64,000 nucleotides of DNA from Salinisphaera sp. (GCF_002729955.1 NZ_PBYA01000008.1:62001-126000), one strand, 5' to 3'. Counted from the stretch's first letter, positions 16,773 through 25,046 are shown. Notes: generated by a model not told the origin, from the letters alone. Numbers and translations are program-made.

Positions 16773-16787
16773 CGAAACGATGTTTCG
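16773..16787. promoter_or_regulatory. Putative operator upstream of the alcohol dehydrogenase
   Basis: A palindrome CGAAAC-GAT-GTTTCG sits in the 196-base divergent gap between the alcohol dehydrogenase and phosphoribosyltransferase genes. Its form suits a TetR-family dimer. No regulator gene is adjacent. Palindrome seen; function inferred. Confidence 0.35.
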
Positions 16788-16907
16788 GGAGTATGAATCT
16801 TACCCGCGAGGCTTCGAGGGCCCGGTCAGTCGTGCAAAAATACGGCCTTTATACGTTTACCCGACGGTCCGTGCGTCGTGCGCTGGATCGTTCGCAAAGG
16901 CTTTGAC

Positions 16908-17474
16908 ATGACCCCCAGCACCGAGACCTACCCTATCGATATCGCCGGCCTGCACCGCGAACTGCCCCTGTTCGAAGTGGCCGCGGGTACCCGCATCGCG
17001 GTGCTCAACGTACTTGGCGATACCGAGCTGGTGGAAACCGCAAGCCGGGCGCTGGCGACCAAGCTCGAAGCCGTGGACTACAGCGTGCTGGTCACCGCGG
17101 AGGCGAAGTCGATCCCGCTGGTACATGCGCTGTCGGTCGCCACGGGCAAGCCCTATATCGTGCTGCGCAAGAACTACAAGCCGTATATGGGCGACGCGCT
17201 CAAGGCCGAGACGTTGTCGATCACCACCGGTCAGCCACAGACGCTGTTCCTCGACGCCAAGGATCGTGCGCTGGTCGACAGTGCCAATATCGTGCTGCTC
17301 GACGACGTCATCAGCTCGGGCTCCACGCTGCAGGCCATGCGCGCGATCATGGATCGCGCAGGCGCGCATGTGGCGGCCGAAACCGCGATCCTCACCGAAG
17401 GCGAGCGCGAAAACTGGCACCACATCATTTCGCTGGGGCATTTGCCGGTATTCACCGACGCAGCCGCCGGCTAG
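16908..17474 (+). CDS. Phosphoribosyltransferase, adenine PRTase-like
   Basis: A 188-residue type I PRTase. The PRPP-binding loop is IVLLDDVISSGSTLQAM; upstream lie LVTAEAKSIPLVHALSVATGKPYIVLRKNYKPYM, with the lysine/arginine-rich segment typical of APRT and Xpt-like enzymes. It would transfer a purine or related base to PRPP in salvage. The ATG at 16908 follows AAAGG at a good distance. Its stop overlaps that of the convergent exchanger gene by four bases. Base specificity is not certain. Confidence 0.85.
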   Translation: MTPSTETYPIDIAGLHRELPLFEVAAGTRIAVLNVLGDTELVETASRALATKLEAVDYSVLVTAEAKSIPLVHALSVATGKPYIVLRKNYKPYMGDALKAETLSITTGQPQTLFLDAKDRALVDSANIVLLDDVISSGSTLQAMRAIMDRAGAHVAAETAILTEGERENWHHIISLGHLPVFTDAAAG

Positions 17475-18502
17475 GCGAATACCGCGGTCGCGATGCCGAA
17501 ACCGTAAAGCACGATCAGCGCCGCACTTTCGAAACCGATATTGCCCACGCCGCTCTTCTCGCGCCGGATCAAGCCCAGCAGCAGCACGCCGGTCATAAGA
17601 ATCGACAGCCCCATCCAGAGCAGGGTCTGCTCGGGAATCGCGTGGTAGATCGAGCCATCGCGATAGGCCAGATCGGCGGCGCCGGCAAACAGGCAGTCGA
17701 AGGCATTGCCACCGATGATGCCGCCCACGGCCAGCTGCAGCGCGCCGCGGCGTACCGCGGCGACCGAGGTCACCAGTTCCGGCAGCGAGGTGCAGATGGC
17801 GGTAAGTATCACCCCGACCGCGGTCGCCCCCAGCCCGGTCTGTGTACCGATACGGCTGGCCACGATCTCCAGCACGAAACCGCTCACCCCGAGCAGCGCC
17901 GCGAGCCCCACAAAGCTCAGCCAGAGCGCGGCGAGCGGGCGGGCTAGCGCTTCGTCGTCGGGTTCGTCATCCCGGGTTTCACCGGTCTCGCGCGGTGCCC
18001 ACATACGCAGCTGCTGGGCATCGTTGACCACGCGCAGGCCAAAGCCATAGCCGGCGAAGAGCACCAGCGTGGCCGGGTGGATACCGGCGACGGTATAGGC
18101 CGGTGTGTAGGGCGCGACCAGCAGCAGGGCCAGCAGACAGATCAGCAGCGCGCTCTGGGCCAGATTAGCGGTCGAGGCGGCCGCATGTTCGAGGTTGGCG
18201 CGCTGGTAGACCGCATCGGCGATGGCCAGAAACACGGTCTGTACCGCGATACCGCCGAGCGCATTGCTCATGGCCAGTTCCGGCTCGCCCTTCAGCGCGG
18301 CGGTCACCGACACCACGATGCCGGACAACGACGTCGCCGCGCCCAGCAGGACCGCGCCGGCGATCGCTTCGCCCAGGCCCGTGCGGTCGGCCAGATCGTC
18401 GGCGATATGGGTCAACCGGGTGCCGACCACGGCGATCACCGCCGCGATCAGGGCGAATATGCCCAGGCTGGCTTCAAGGCCAAGCGTCGATAGCCAGTTC
18501 AT
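17471..18502 (-). CDS. Sodium/calcium exchanger (CaCA) family protein
   Basis: A 343-residue membrane protein with the two inverted repeats of the Ca2+:cation antiporter superfamily. The first alpha repeat is LLGAATSLSGIVVSVTAALKGEPELAMSNALGG; the second is LTAICTSLPELVTSVAAVRRGALQLAVGGIIGGNAFD. The second repeat has the TSLPE core; the first has Ser-Gly where Pro-Glu is usual, so cation binding may differ. About ten hydrophobic helices are visible. Its ATG overlaps the crotonase stop as ATGA, so the two are coupled, an unusual pairing with no obvious shared role. Confidence 0.85.
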   Translation of the reverse strand: MNWLSTLGLEASLGIFALIAAVIAVVGTRLTHIADDLADRTGLGEAIAGAVLLGAATSLSGIVVSVTAALKGEPELAMSNALGGIAVQTVFLAIADAVYQRANLEHAAASTANLAQSALLICLLALLLVAPYTPAYTVAGIHPATLVLFAGYGFGLRVVNDAQQLRMWAPRETGETRDDEPDDEALARPLAALWLSFVGLAALLGVSGFVLEIVASRIGTQTGLGATAVGVILTAICTSLPELVTSVAAVRRGALQLAVGGIIGGNAFDCLFAGAADLAYRDGSIYHAIPEQTLLWMGLSILMTGVLLLGLIRREKSGVGNIGFESAALIVLYGFGIATAVFA

Positions 18503-19311
18503 TTACTTACGCTACGTCGTTTGAAGGGTTTGTCGCTGTCCTTGCCATTGCGCATCACGCTGATGCGTTGGTTGGCGCGGCCGATGAGCCGGCGTTGCCA
18601 GCGCCGTTCGGCGGCGGTCACCGACGACTCGCTGGCATCCCAGGATTCCTGCAGCAGAAACTTGCTCGCCGCGACCGCGTCGGGCGAATAGGCGCTCATT
18701 TCCAGGGCAATATCGCGCGCGGCCTCGGCCGGGTTGTCGTCGAGATGGGTCACCAGGCCGATTTCATGGGCCTCGCGGGCACTGATGATCTTGGCGCTCA
18801 TGACCAGCTGCTTGGCCACATCGATACGTACCAGTTCGCGCAGCAGGGCCACGCCGCCCATATCCGGCACCAGCCCCCATTTGGTTTCCATGACCGACAG
18901 ACGCGCATCGGGCGCGGCCACGCGCACATCGGCACCCAGCGCCAGCTGTATGCCCGCACCAAAGCAGTTGCCGTGAATGGCGGCCACCACGGGCACGCCG
19001 ATATCCCGCCATGCCAGGCTCCAGCGCTGAAAACGATTGGCATAGGGCAGCCACAGCTGGGCCATCAAGGGCGCCACCGCCAACGGCCCGTTCATTACCG
19101 AGCCGAAATCCAGGCCGGCGCAGAAGGACGGCCCGTTGCCCTGGATGACGATCGCGCGCAGGTCGCGATCCTTGGCCAGTGTGCCGGCGGTGTCGTTGAC
19201 CGCGTCGAGCATGGCCATGTTCATGCCGTTGTGCTTGCGCGGACGATTCAGACAGACCCGTGCCAGCTTGCCCTCGTGTTCGACGAGAACGGTTTCGTCG
19301 GCTTCGCTCAT
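18499..19311 (-). CDS. Enoyl-CoA hydratase / isomerase (crotonase) family protein
   Basis: A 270-residue crotonase-fold enzyme: LARVCLNRPRKHNGMN, RAIVIQGNGPSFCAGLDF (oxyanion hole), VAAIHGNCFGAGIQLALGADVRVAAPDARLSVMETKWGLVPDMGG and SAKIISAREAHEIGLV. The Glu of the METKWGL block lies where one catalytic glutamate is expected; at the other site (GNCFGAGIQLA) Gly/Ala rather than Glu is seen, which leans towards isomerase or another activity. The ATG at 19311 suits the GGGAG site better than one two codons upstream. It is coupled by ATGA to the CaCA exchanger downstream. Confidence 0.88.
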   Translation of the reverse strand: MSEADETVLVEHEGKLARVCLNRPRKHNGMNMAMLDAVNDTAGTLAKDRDLRAIVIQGNGPSFCAGLDFGSVMNGPLAVAPLMAQLWLPYANRFQRWSLAWRDIGVPVVAAIHGNCFGAGIQLALGADVRVAAPDARLSVMETKWGLVPDMGGVALLRELVRIDVAKQLVMSAKIISAREAHEIGLVTHLDDNPAEAARDIALEMSAYSPDAVAASKFLLQESWDASESSVTAAERRWQRRLIGRANQRISVMRNGKDSDKPFKRRSVSK

Positions 19312-19430
19312 GCGCATTCTCCCGGCATAAAAGCACACACTTTGCAGGGTTTTGGCGGAATCGACCAGCGCGCTTCAGCCCTGCCACCCGCCTGGGCATG
19401 CGCCGTGCATGCCGCGCTGGCGGCACCATG

Positions 19431-19459
19431 AAAAAGGCGGCCCCGAAAGAGGCCGCCCT
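19431..19459 (-). terminator. Rho-independent terminator after the dienelactone hydrolase gene
   Basis: On the minus strand GGCGGCC and GGCCGCC form a hairpin followed by TTTTT, 23 bases past the stop codon of the dienelactone hydrolase gene. Confidence 0.8.
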
Positions 19460-19482
19460 GGTCGATATCCGAGTCCGGCCGT

Positions 19483-20151
19483 TCAGCCTTTCAGATGCTT
19501 TTCAAAAAAAGCCATGCTGCGCTCCCAGGCTTTTTTGCTCGCCTCGGGGTCGTAGTAGTCCCAGTCCTCGTTGCCGAAGGCATGCGGCGCATCGTAGCGG
19601 TAGGCCTCGTAGGGCACGTTTGCCGCCTTGAGCTTGGCTTCGAAGGCATCGGCCTGATCGATCGGAAAAAAGGTGTCCTGCTCGGCGAAATGACACTGCA
19701 ACGGGATAGTGATCGACGCCGGATCGCCGGCTTCGTCCGGCGGGATGCCATACCAGGAGACGGCGGCATCGGTTTCGTCGTTGTGCATGGCCGAGAGCAC
19801 GGCCAGCACGCCGCCCATGCAGAAGCCGATCACGCCGACCTTGTCGCTGTCGGCCTTGAGGTACTGCAGCGCACCTCGGATATCCTGGGTGGCGGCATCG
19901 CCGAAGTCGAGCTCGTTCATCTTGTGCTCGGCTTCTTTTTCATCCAGGGCCTTGTCGCCGTGGTAGAGGTCGGGCACCAGCACGCGATAGCCGGCGTCGG
20001 TCCATTGCTGGCCGACTCGCTTGATCTGGTCGTTGAGCCCCCACCATTCCTGGATGACGACGATGCCGGGCGCGTTCGCGTTCTTGGGCTCGGCATAGAA
20101 GCCGCTGGCGCTGCCGCCATCCGGGCGCTTGTATTCGATATGTTCGGACAT
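19483..20151 (-). CDS. Dienelactone hydrolase family protein
   Basis: A 222-residue alpha/beta hydrolase. The triad of the family is visible: Cys in VIGFCMGGVLA, Asp in AEQDTFFPI and His in APHAFGNE. IVVIQEWWGLNDQIKRV provides the oxyanion/substrate loop with the conserved Glu. Family members open dienelactones in chlorocatechol breakdown or cleave other small esters; no chlorocatechol genes are near. Its own terminator follows, and a cluster of palindromes lies just upstream of its start. Confidence 0.92.
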   Translation of the reverse strand: MSEHIEYKRPDGGSASGFYAEPKNANAPGIVVIQEWWGLNDQIKRVGQQWTDAGYRVLVPDLYHGDKALDEKEAEHKMNELDFGDAATQDIRGALQYLKADSDKVGVIGFCMGGVLAVLSAMHNDETDAAVSWYGIPPDEAGDPASITIPLQCHFAEQDTFFPIDQADAFEAKLKAANVPYEAYRYDAPHAFGNEDWDYYDPEASKKAWERSMAFFEKHLKG

Positions 20152-20231
20152 GGCCTGCGTTACTCGCTAATGGAACGTACTCGCATGCTACCGCGCCCGG
20201 CCCTGGTTTTTATTAATCCGGCACCAGAACA

Positions 20232-20393
20232 GCTGACAGTGTCAGCCGTTTCCAACGCCATTCGAAATAAAGGCCGGCACATGTCCGTCTTTTATTTTCA
20301 ATGGCTTCGCGGCCGCTGGCCGCGGTGAGCATGCTCACGCATACGCGCGTTATTAACCCGAAGATTCATGTATTTTTGTGCCGGGTTAATAAC
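20232..20393. promoter_or_regulatory. Cluster of four palindromes in an intergenic gap
   Basis: Within 162 bases between the dienelactone hydrolase start and the next minus-strand gene lie GCTGACA-G-TGTCAGC (20232-20246), CGCGGCC-GCT-GGCCGCG (20308-20324), the 14-bp palindrome GTGAGCATGCTCAC (20325-20338) and a perfect 12-bp repeat GTTATTAACCCG with a 21-base AT-rich loop (20349-20393). The first is a candidate operator about 80 bases upstream of the hydrolase start. The last follows the end of the preceding gene and might end its transcript, though it has no T-run. Confidence 0.5.
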
Positions 20394-20429
20394 CACAGGG
20401 GCGCGCAGCGCCATTGCGCCACAGCCGCG

Positions 20430-20906
20430 TTAGCGCGCGGCCTGCAGATGCCCGCCGGTAAGCGCGGCGACCTGGGTATCGTCGAGCACCGCCTGCAGCG
20501 GCAGCCAGGCCTGACTATCCGGCCGGCGGGTACGCAGCGCCGGATCGGCCAGCGACACCTTCTCGCCCGTCTTTTCCTCGATCATGCGTTCGATGGTCGC
20601 GGCATCCAGCTCACCGTTTTTGAGCTTGACCAGTTCCGCCTCGTCCAGGTCCAGCGTGGTGTTGCTGGCGCTGCCCGGCAGGTAGATCGCGCCGGTCGCG
20701 AAATCCACCGCGAAGGCGATCACGCCCGGCACGATGAAGAACAGCAGTCCGATGCCATCGAGCACGGCCACGGCCGGGTCGATACGGCCGTCGACCTGTC
20801 CCTTGCGCTCAGGGTAGAGGATCACCCCGCAGGCGGTGGTGCCAACGAGCGTGACGGCCATCGCGGCGGCGATACCGGCACGGCGGGCATTTCTGAAATC
20901 GGCCAT
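20430..20906 (-). CDS. Conserved hypothetical envelope protein
   Basis: A 158-residue protein with an N-terminal hydrophobic segment (GIAAAMAVTLVGTTACG), possibly a lipoprotein signal with an imperfect lipobox. It continues with GVILYPERKGQVDGRIDPAVAVLDGIGLLFFIVPGVIAFAVDFATGAIYLPG, a pattern I recall from a small family in Pseudomonas and relatives that is often mislabelled as a nucleotidyltransferase. A second hydrophobic stretch (GLLFFIVPGVIAFAVDF) is probably a membrane helix. The ATG has an AGGAG site. The function is unknown. Confidence 0.75.
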   Translation of the reverse strand: MADFRNARRAGIAAAMAVTLVGTTACGVILYPERKGQVDGRIDPAVAVLDGIGLLFFIVPGVIAFAVDFATGAIYLPGSASNTTLDLDEAELVKLKNGELDAATIERMIEEKTGEKVSLADPALRTRRPDSQAWLPLQAVLDDTQVAALTGGHLQAAR

Positions 20907-21052
20907 GGCATATTCTCCTGGGTGGGGTGGGCTGATTCGGGCCAGGCAAGCGGCCACGGTTTTCACAATAAAATAATTGTAGCCCCTACTCAGGATTGCC
21001 GCCCGCGGCCGATGCAGTAGAGACCGGCCCGCGCGTCGACCTACCCAAGATC

Positions 21053-21583
21053 ATGGCAGCATTCCATCTGGCGGTAACACCGTGCACCGACACGTTCACC
21101 CGCCCACCACCGGCCTGGCGAACGGAGGGAGGTTTCACGCTCAGCGAGCTGATGATCGTGGTCGCGATCATCGGCGTTCTGGCCGCGATCGCGATCCCCG
21201 TCTATATCGATTACGTTGCGCGGGCCCGGGTCAGTGAAGGGCTTACGCTGGCGTCGCCGGTGAAAACCGCCGTGGGCGAGTATTACAGCGTCAACGGCGA
21301 ATTGCCGACGGTGGCCAACAACAACTGGACCGAAGTGCTCGCCGCGCTGAACCTGCCCAACAGCTCCGATACGGGCGCGGCGTCGGGCAACAACGTCAAA
21401 CGAATCTGGTGGCATAACAGCGCCGATGATCCGTCGATCCGTATCCGTTACAGCGGCCTGCCGATCGACGACGACCTGCTCTATCTGGAAGCGGATTTCA
21501 ACAACGGCTCGATCAGCTGGAACTGCGTGGCCCCCGCCAGCGGCGGCGTGCCCGACCGCTATCTGCCGGCCAGCTGTCGCTAG
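21053..21583 (+). CDS. Type IV pilin (PilA-like) with long leader
   Basis: A 176-residue prepilin. The class III cleavage and assembly motif is [38 protein letters not shown], with Glu at mature position 5. A C-terminal cysteine pair (SWNC ... ASCR) forms the usual disulfide-bounded D-region. PilD would cleave after Gly27 and methylate Phe28. The leader from the only in-frame ATG is 27 residues with few basic residues, longer than the 6-10 typical of type IVa pilins, and no clear ribosome site precedes it. No pil assembly genes are adjacent, so this is an orphan pilin. Confidence 0.88.
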   Translation: MAAFHLAVTPCTDTFTRPPPAWRTEGGFTLSELMIVVAIIGVLAAIAIPVYIDYVARARVSEGLTLASPVKTAVGEYYSVNGELPTVANNNWTEVLAALNLPNSSDTGAASGNNVKRIWWHNSADDPSIRIRYSGLPIDDDLLYLEADFNNGSISWNCVAPASGGVPDRYLPASCR

Positions 21584-21601
21584 CCGGCGCCCGCGGGCGC
21601 T

Positions 21602-22000
21602 TCATTCGCCCTGTTTGAAGCGCCGAAGCTCGCGGCGCTGTTTCTTGTCCGGCCTGAGCGACGGTCGCGGCATGGTCATGCGCGCGGCACGCCGTTCGCT
21701 GGCCTGGACCTCGCGATGCTCACGACTGGCCGGGGTTTCCTCGTACAGCTGCACGGCTTGGGCCGCCGGGCCGCGCTGCTCGGACAGCCCGCGCACATCG
21801 ACCTCGAACGCCGTTTCGCCCTTGGTGATCTCGAGGCGATCATCGATCTTGACCCCAGTGCTCGCCTTGGCCCGGTTGCCGTTCACGTGCACCTTGCCAC
21901 CCTTGACGGCCTTGGCCGCCATGGAACGGGTCTTGAAGAACCGGGCCGCCCAGAGCCATTTGTCGACCCGGACGGGGTTGTTGTGCGCGGATTGCGTCAT
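21602..22000 (-). CDS. hslR: Heat-shock protein 15, S4-domain ribosome rescue factor
   Basis: A 132-residue protein. The S4 RNA-binding domain is VRVDKWLWAARFFKTRSMAAKAVKGGKVHVNGNRAKASTGVKIDDRLEIT, followed by a basic tail (REHREVQASERRAARMTMPRP, DKKQRRELRRFKQGE), exactly the Hsp15 layout. Hsp15 binds free 50S subunits still carrying nascent chains and helps recycle them after heat shock. It converges on the pilin gene, leaving 18 bases between stops, and diverges from the small DUF3634-like gene. Confidence 0.93.
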   Translation of the reverse strand: MTQSAHNNPVRVDKWLWAARFFKTRSMAAKAVKGGKVHVNGNRAKASTGVKIDDRLEITKGETAFEVDVRGLSEQRGPAAQAVQLYEETPASREHREVQASERRAARMTMPRPSLRPDKKQRRELRRFKQGE

Positions 22001-22042
22001 GCGCAGACTGTGACATCAAATTCACGGCGGGCAAACCATCGC

Positions 22043-22321
22043 GTGTTCGACCGATTTCGTCTGATCTACCGGCTTCGTGCCACGCCCGAAGGGGTCGAGG
22101 TGGTTGCCGGGCGCGTGCCGCCGCGCTTTCTGGCCGCGGTGCGCGATGTCGCACGTCTGCACGGCATCGACCGCGGGGAAATCGAATGCAAGGGGGCCGG
22201 ACGCAAGGCACGCCTGCGCTTTTCAAGCAATTTCCCGAACGCCGGACGCCAGGCCATACGCAACGTCTGGTCGCCGCCGACGACACCGGGCCCCGGCGGA
22301 GGTCGTCGCGCCAGCGGCTGA
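22043..22321 (+). CDS. DUF3634-like small protein
   Basis: A roughly 92-residue protein from a GTG start. It contains RLRATPEGVEVVAGRVPPRFLAAVRDVARLHGIDRGEIECKGAGRKARLRFSSNFPNAGRQAIRNVW, which resembles the DUF3634 family (GRVPP, LRFS, RNVW). Typical members have an N-terminal membrane helix; this one does not clearly have one. An alternative GTG at 22010 would add 11 residues. There is no ATG or strong ribosome site, so the start is uncertain. The function is unknown. Confidence 0.6.
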   Translation: MFDRFRLIYRLRATPEGVEVVAGRVPPRFLAAVRDVARLHGIDRGEIECKGAGRKARLRFSSNFPNAGRQAIRNVWSPPTTPGPGGGRRASG

Positions 22322-22410
22322 ACCGCGTTTCGCGGGTAAGACCAAGGTCTGACACGCCCCCGACGAATGACGTATGTTTACGCCCGGTGTCTTTGCCCAG
22401 GAACTAGCGC

Positions 22411-23076
22411 ATGATCACGGTTCATCATCTCGAGGATTCGCGCTCGCAGCGCGTGCTCTGGCTGCTCGAAGAGCTTGCGCTGCCCTACGAGGTTCGCCAC
22501 TACAAGCGCGATCCCAGGACCATGCTCGCACCGGCCGAACTCAGGAAGGTACATCCGCTGGGCAAATCCCCGCTGATCACCGACGACGATCGCACCGTGG
22601 CGGAGACGGGGCTGATCATCGACTACATCGTTGAAAACCATAGCGACGGGCGGCTGGCCCCACCGCGCGGCAGCGAACAACGCATGCACTATGACTATTG
22701 GCTGCACTATGCCGAGGGGTCGGCCATGCCGCCGCTATTGCTGCATCTTGTATTCGATACCGTCGAGAAGCGGGCACCGTTTCTCATCAAGCCCATCGCC
22801 AAAGCGATTTCGACCAATGTGAAGAAACAGTTCATCTGGCCGCAGCTCAACCTGCATATGGACTACATCGAGCATACGCTGCGTCAGAAGGAATGGTTCG
22901 TGGACCACCACTTCACCGCGGCAGACGTCATGATGAGCTTTCCCCTGGAAGCCGCCTGCGCGCGTATGGACCTGCAGGCGCGCTGCCCGAATATCATCGC
23001 CTTTCTCAAACGCATTCACGAGCGCCCGGCTTACCAGCGTGCGCTCGAAGTCGGCGGCCCCTACGCCTATGCCTGA
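22411..23076 (+). CDS. Glutathione S-transferase
   Basis: A 221-residue canonical two-domain GST: thioredoxin-fold domain with HHLEDSRSQRVLWLLEELALPYEVRHY (Ser at the usual activation site), HPLGKSPLITDD (cis-Pro) and ETGLIIDYIVENH (glutathione-binding Glu/Thr), then a helical domain with FTAADVMMSFPLEAACAR (N-capping motif). It probably conjugates glutathione to electrophiles or reduces peroxides. It converges with the ComEA-like gene. Confidence 0.92.
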   Translation: MITVHHLEDSRSQRVLWLLEELALPYEVRHYKRDPRTMLAPAELRKVHPLGKSPLITDDDRTVAETGLIIDYIVENHSDGRLAPPRGSEQRMHYDYWLHYAEGSAMPPLLLHLVFDTVEKRAPFLIKPIAKAISTNVKKQFIWPQLNLHMDYIEHTLRQKEWFVDHHFTAADVMMSFPLEAACARMDLQARCPNIIAFLKRIHERPAYQRALEVGGPYAYA

Positions 23077-23079
23077 TGC

Positions 23080-23109
23080 GACAAGGCCCGCACGCAGGCG
23101 GGCCCTGTC
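23080..23109. terminator. Bidirectional terminator-like hairpin
   Basis: GACAAGGCCCGC and GCGGGCCCTGTC form a near-perfect 12-bp stem with one mismatch and a 6-base loop, exactly between the convergent GST and ComEA-like genes. No long T-run flanks it, so it may be a weak terminator or 3'-end stabiliser for both. Confidence 0.5.
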
Positions 23110-23129
23110 GATTCCCTGAGCGTGCTGTA

Positions 23130-23417
23130 TCAGCTGCCGCCGTCGGTCGAGGCCGAGCTGCTGTCGACCGTGACCTGATCGCGAATACGGTCGACGGTCG
23201 TGCTGCCAATACCGCTGACGCGGGTCAGGTCGTCCACCGATTCGAAGTCACCGTGGGCTTCACGTTCTTCGATGATCGCAGCCGATTTGGCTTCCCCGAT
23301 GTAAGGCAACTCAGCCAGCGCCTCGGCATCGGCGGTATTGACGTTGACGGCCGCCATTGCGAGGGCGCTCATCGTCAGGGCCGAAACGGCAACCAGCATC
23401 AGTAACAGATTCTTCAT
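23130..23417 (-). CDS. ComEA-like helix-hairpin-helix secreted protein
   Basis: A 95-residue exported protein: signal peptide MKNLLLMLVAVSALTMSALAMA, then VNVNTADAEALAELPYIGEAKSAAIIEERE and FESVDDLTRVSGIGSTTVDRIRD, the paired helix-hairpin-helix motifs of the ComEA/YbaV family, and a Ser-rich tail. Such proteins bind DNA non-specifically in the periplasm and can pull in transforming DNA. The ATG at 23417 was chosen because it starts the signal peptide. It is alone in an AT-rich context with its own upstream region. Confidence 0.88.
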   Translation of the reverse strand: MKNLLLMLVAVSALTMSALAMAAVNVNTADAEALAELPYIGEAKSAAIIEEREAHGDFESVDDLTRVSGIGSTTVDRIRDQVTVDSSSASTDGGS

Positions 23418-23974
23418 TTTAAAAACCCCAATTTTTAAATGAAGCTTCAACCTAGCGGGGCGTTATTGAATGTTCAAATTGAACTTTTATGACACGTAAA
23501 AGAGCGTTTCATCAATCGAACAATCAATTATTTAGCGCTATTTTCAATTAAATATAGAAACAGCGTTCCAACCACATAACTTGTTACCGACTCCGCTGGC
23601 GATCCATGCCGCCCGGCGCCGGCAGGCGCAAACGCCCCATCAACGAGCTGCCCGCGTCGCGGCATACCAGCGAGCGCGCCGTAGCCCAGTGGTCGGCGTT
23701 GCAACGCTCGTTTCGAACGTGAATTCTCTACGCCTTGGTCACACAATTCATGCGCGTTGCGCCGCTCTGGCCCATCAATCATCGAATGGCACGACCCGGA
23801 TCGCCGGCTCAGAAACGTACGCCACCGCGCGTATGCCGTAGCGCGCTTCTTGCCGGATCCGGCACGGGCGCGTTCTGCCCGCTGGGGCGCGAGCAAACCG
23901 GAGGAGGCTCGGGGCTTGTGGTGAGCCACATCAACACGCCGAGTCGGTCGCTGCGGCATGCCGCAGCGTAGCGA
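23418..23974. other. 556-base interval without a recognisable gene
   Basis: The left 160 bases (to about 23575) are strikingly AT-rich for this chromosome and probably hold the ComEA promoter and leader. The rest is GC-rich. Short open frames exist on both strands, but none has a family pattern, ribosome site or plausible composition. No tRNA cloverleaf or terminator could be confirmed. Confidence 0.6.
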
Positions 23975-24907
23975 TCAGCGTTCGCCGGCCTCGCACAGAG
24001 CCTGGATATGTACCGCCGAGCTGGCCGCGAGGGCGTCGAGGGCGTAGCCGCCTTCCAGTGTGGACACCACCCGCCCGTCGCACAGGCGATCAGCGGCTTC
24101 GACAATACGCTCGGTCACCCACTGGTAATCTTCGGCCTCGAGCATGAGGTCGGCGAGCGGGTCCGAGCGGTGGGCATCGAAGCCGGCCGAAACGAAGATC
24201 ATGTCCGGGGCGAACGCGTCCAGGGCCGGCAACCAGTCACGCTCGACCGCCTGGCGGAACACGCTGCCCGGCGTACCGGCCTTGAGCGGCGTCTTGACGA
24301 GGGTGTCGTGGCCATTGTCGTCGGAGGTAAAAGGAAACAGCGGGCTCTGATAGCTCGAACAGAACAGTGCGCGCGGTTCGTTGCGCAGCACGTCTTCGGT
24401 GCCGTTACCGTGATGCACGTCGAAGTCGAGAATCGCCACCCGACGCAACCCGTGCGCATACAGTGCATGGGCCGCGCCCACCGCCACATTGTCGAAGAAA
24501 CAAAAGCCCATCGCCCGGTCGCGCTCGGCATGGTGGCCTGGCGGGCGCACGGCACAGAAGGCGTTGGCGGCCTCGCCTGCCAGCACGGCATCGGTCGCGG
24601 CAACGAGTGCGCCAGCGGAATGCAGCGCAGCGGTCAGGCTGTGGCCGTTCATGTAGGTGTCATCGTCCAGGCGGACCCGCCCACGGCTGGGCGCGAAGGT
24701 CACCAGTTCGTCGACATAGGCCGGGCTGTGTACCCGCTTGATCGCATCCAGCGGTGCCTGGGGTGCATCGCGCCGGGCAACGCGTCGATCCACGCCGACC
24801 ACGCTCATGCCTTTTTCGACCGCCACGAGACGGGCGGGCGCCTCCGGGTGGCCACGTCCCATATCGTGCAATGGGCAACTCGAATGGCTGAAATAGGCAG
24901 TGGTCAT
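23975..24907 (-). CDS. Histone deacetylase family (acetylpolyamine amidohydrolase-like) protein
   Basis: A 310-residue zinc deacetylase. The fold markers are in order: HPEAPARL, AVRPPGHHAERDRAMGFCFFDNVAVGA (His-His catalytic pair), RVAILDFDVHHGNGTEDVL (zinc Asp/His), FVSAGFDAHRSDPLADL (zinc Asp) and STLEGGYALDALA. Bacterial members deacetylate polyamines or small acetylated amines, and some act on proteins. The ATG at 24907 begins the TTAYFSHSSCPLHDMGRGHPE motif; extension upstream is unlikely. The substrate is unknown. Confidence 0.92.
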   Translation of the reverse strand: MTTAYFSHSSCPLHDMGRGHPEAPARLVAVEKGMSVVGVDRRVARRDAPQAPLDAIKRVHSPAYVDELVTFAPSRGRVRLDDDTYMNGHSLTAALHSAGALVAATDAVLAGEAANAFCAVRPPGHHAERDRAMGFCFFDNVAVGAAHALYAHGLRRVAILDFDVHHGNGTEDVLRNEPRALFCSSYQSPLFPFTSDDNGHDTLVKTPLKAGTPGSVFRQAVERDWLPALDAFAPDMIFVSAGFDAHRSDPLADLMLEAEDYQWVTERIVEAADRLCDGRVVSTLEGGYALDALAASSAVHIQALCEAGER

Positions 24908-25046
24908 AGAGGAATCATCCGAGTACCGACAGGTAGCGCGACCCCGGAGCGGCGTCGACATATGCTGCGCATCGAACAACACCGGACCGCGCAATGCAAG
25001 TCAGCCAAAAGTCGGCATGGGCCGGGCCGGCCTGCACGCGCCCATT

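Noticed and set aside
23680-23745. A tRNA-like stretch with a TTCGAA core
   Set aside because: The arms do not close into a cloverleaf and no acceptor stem was found.
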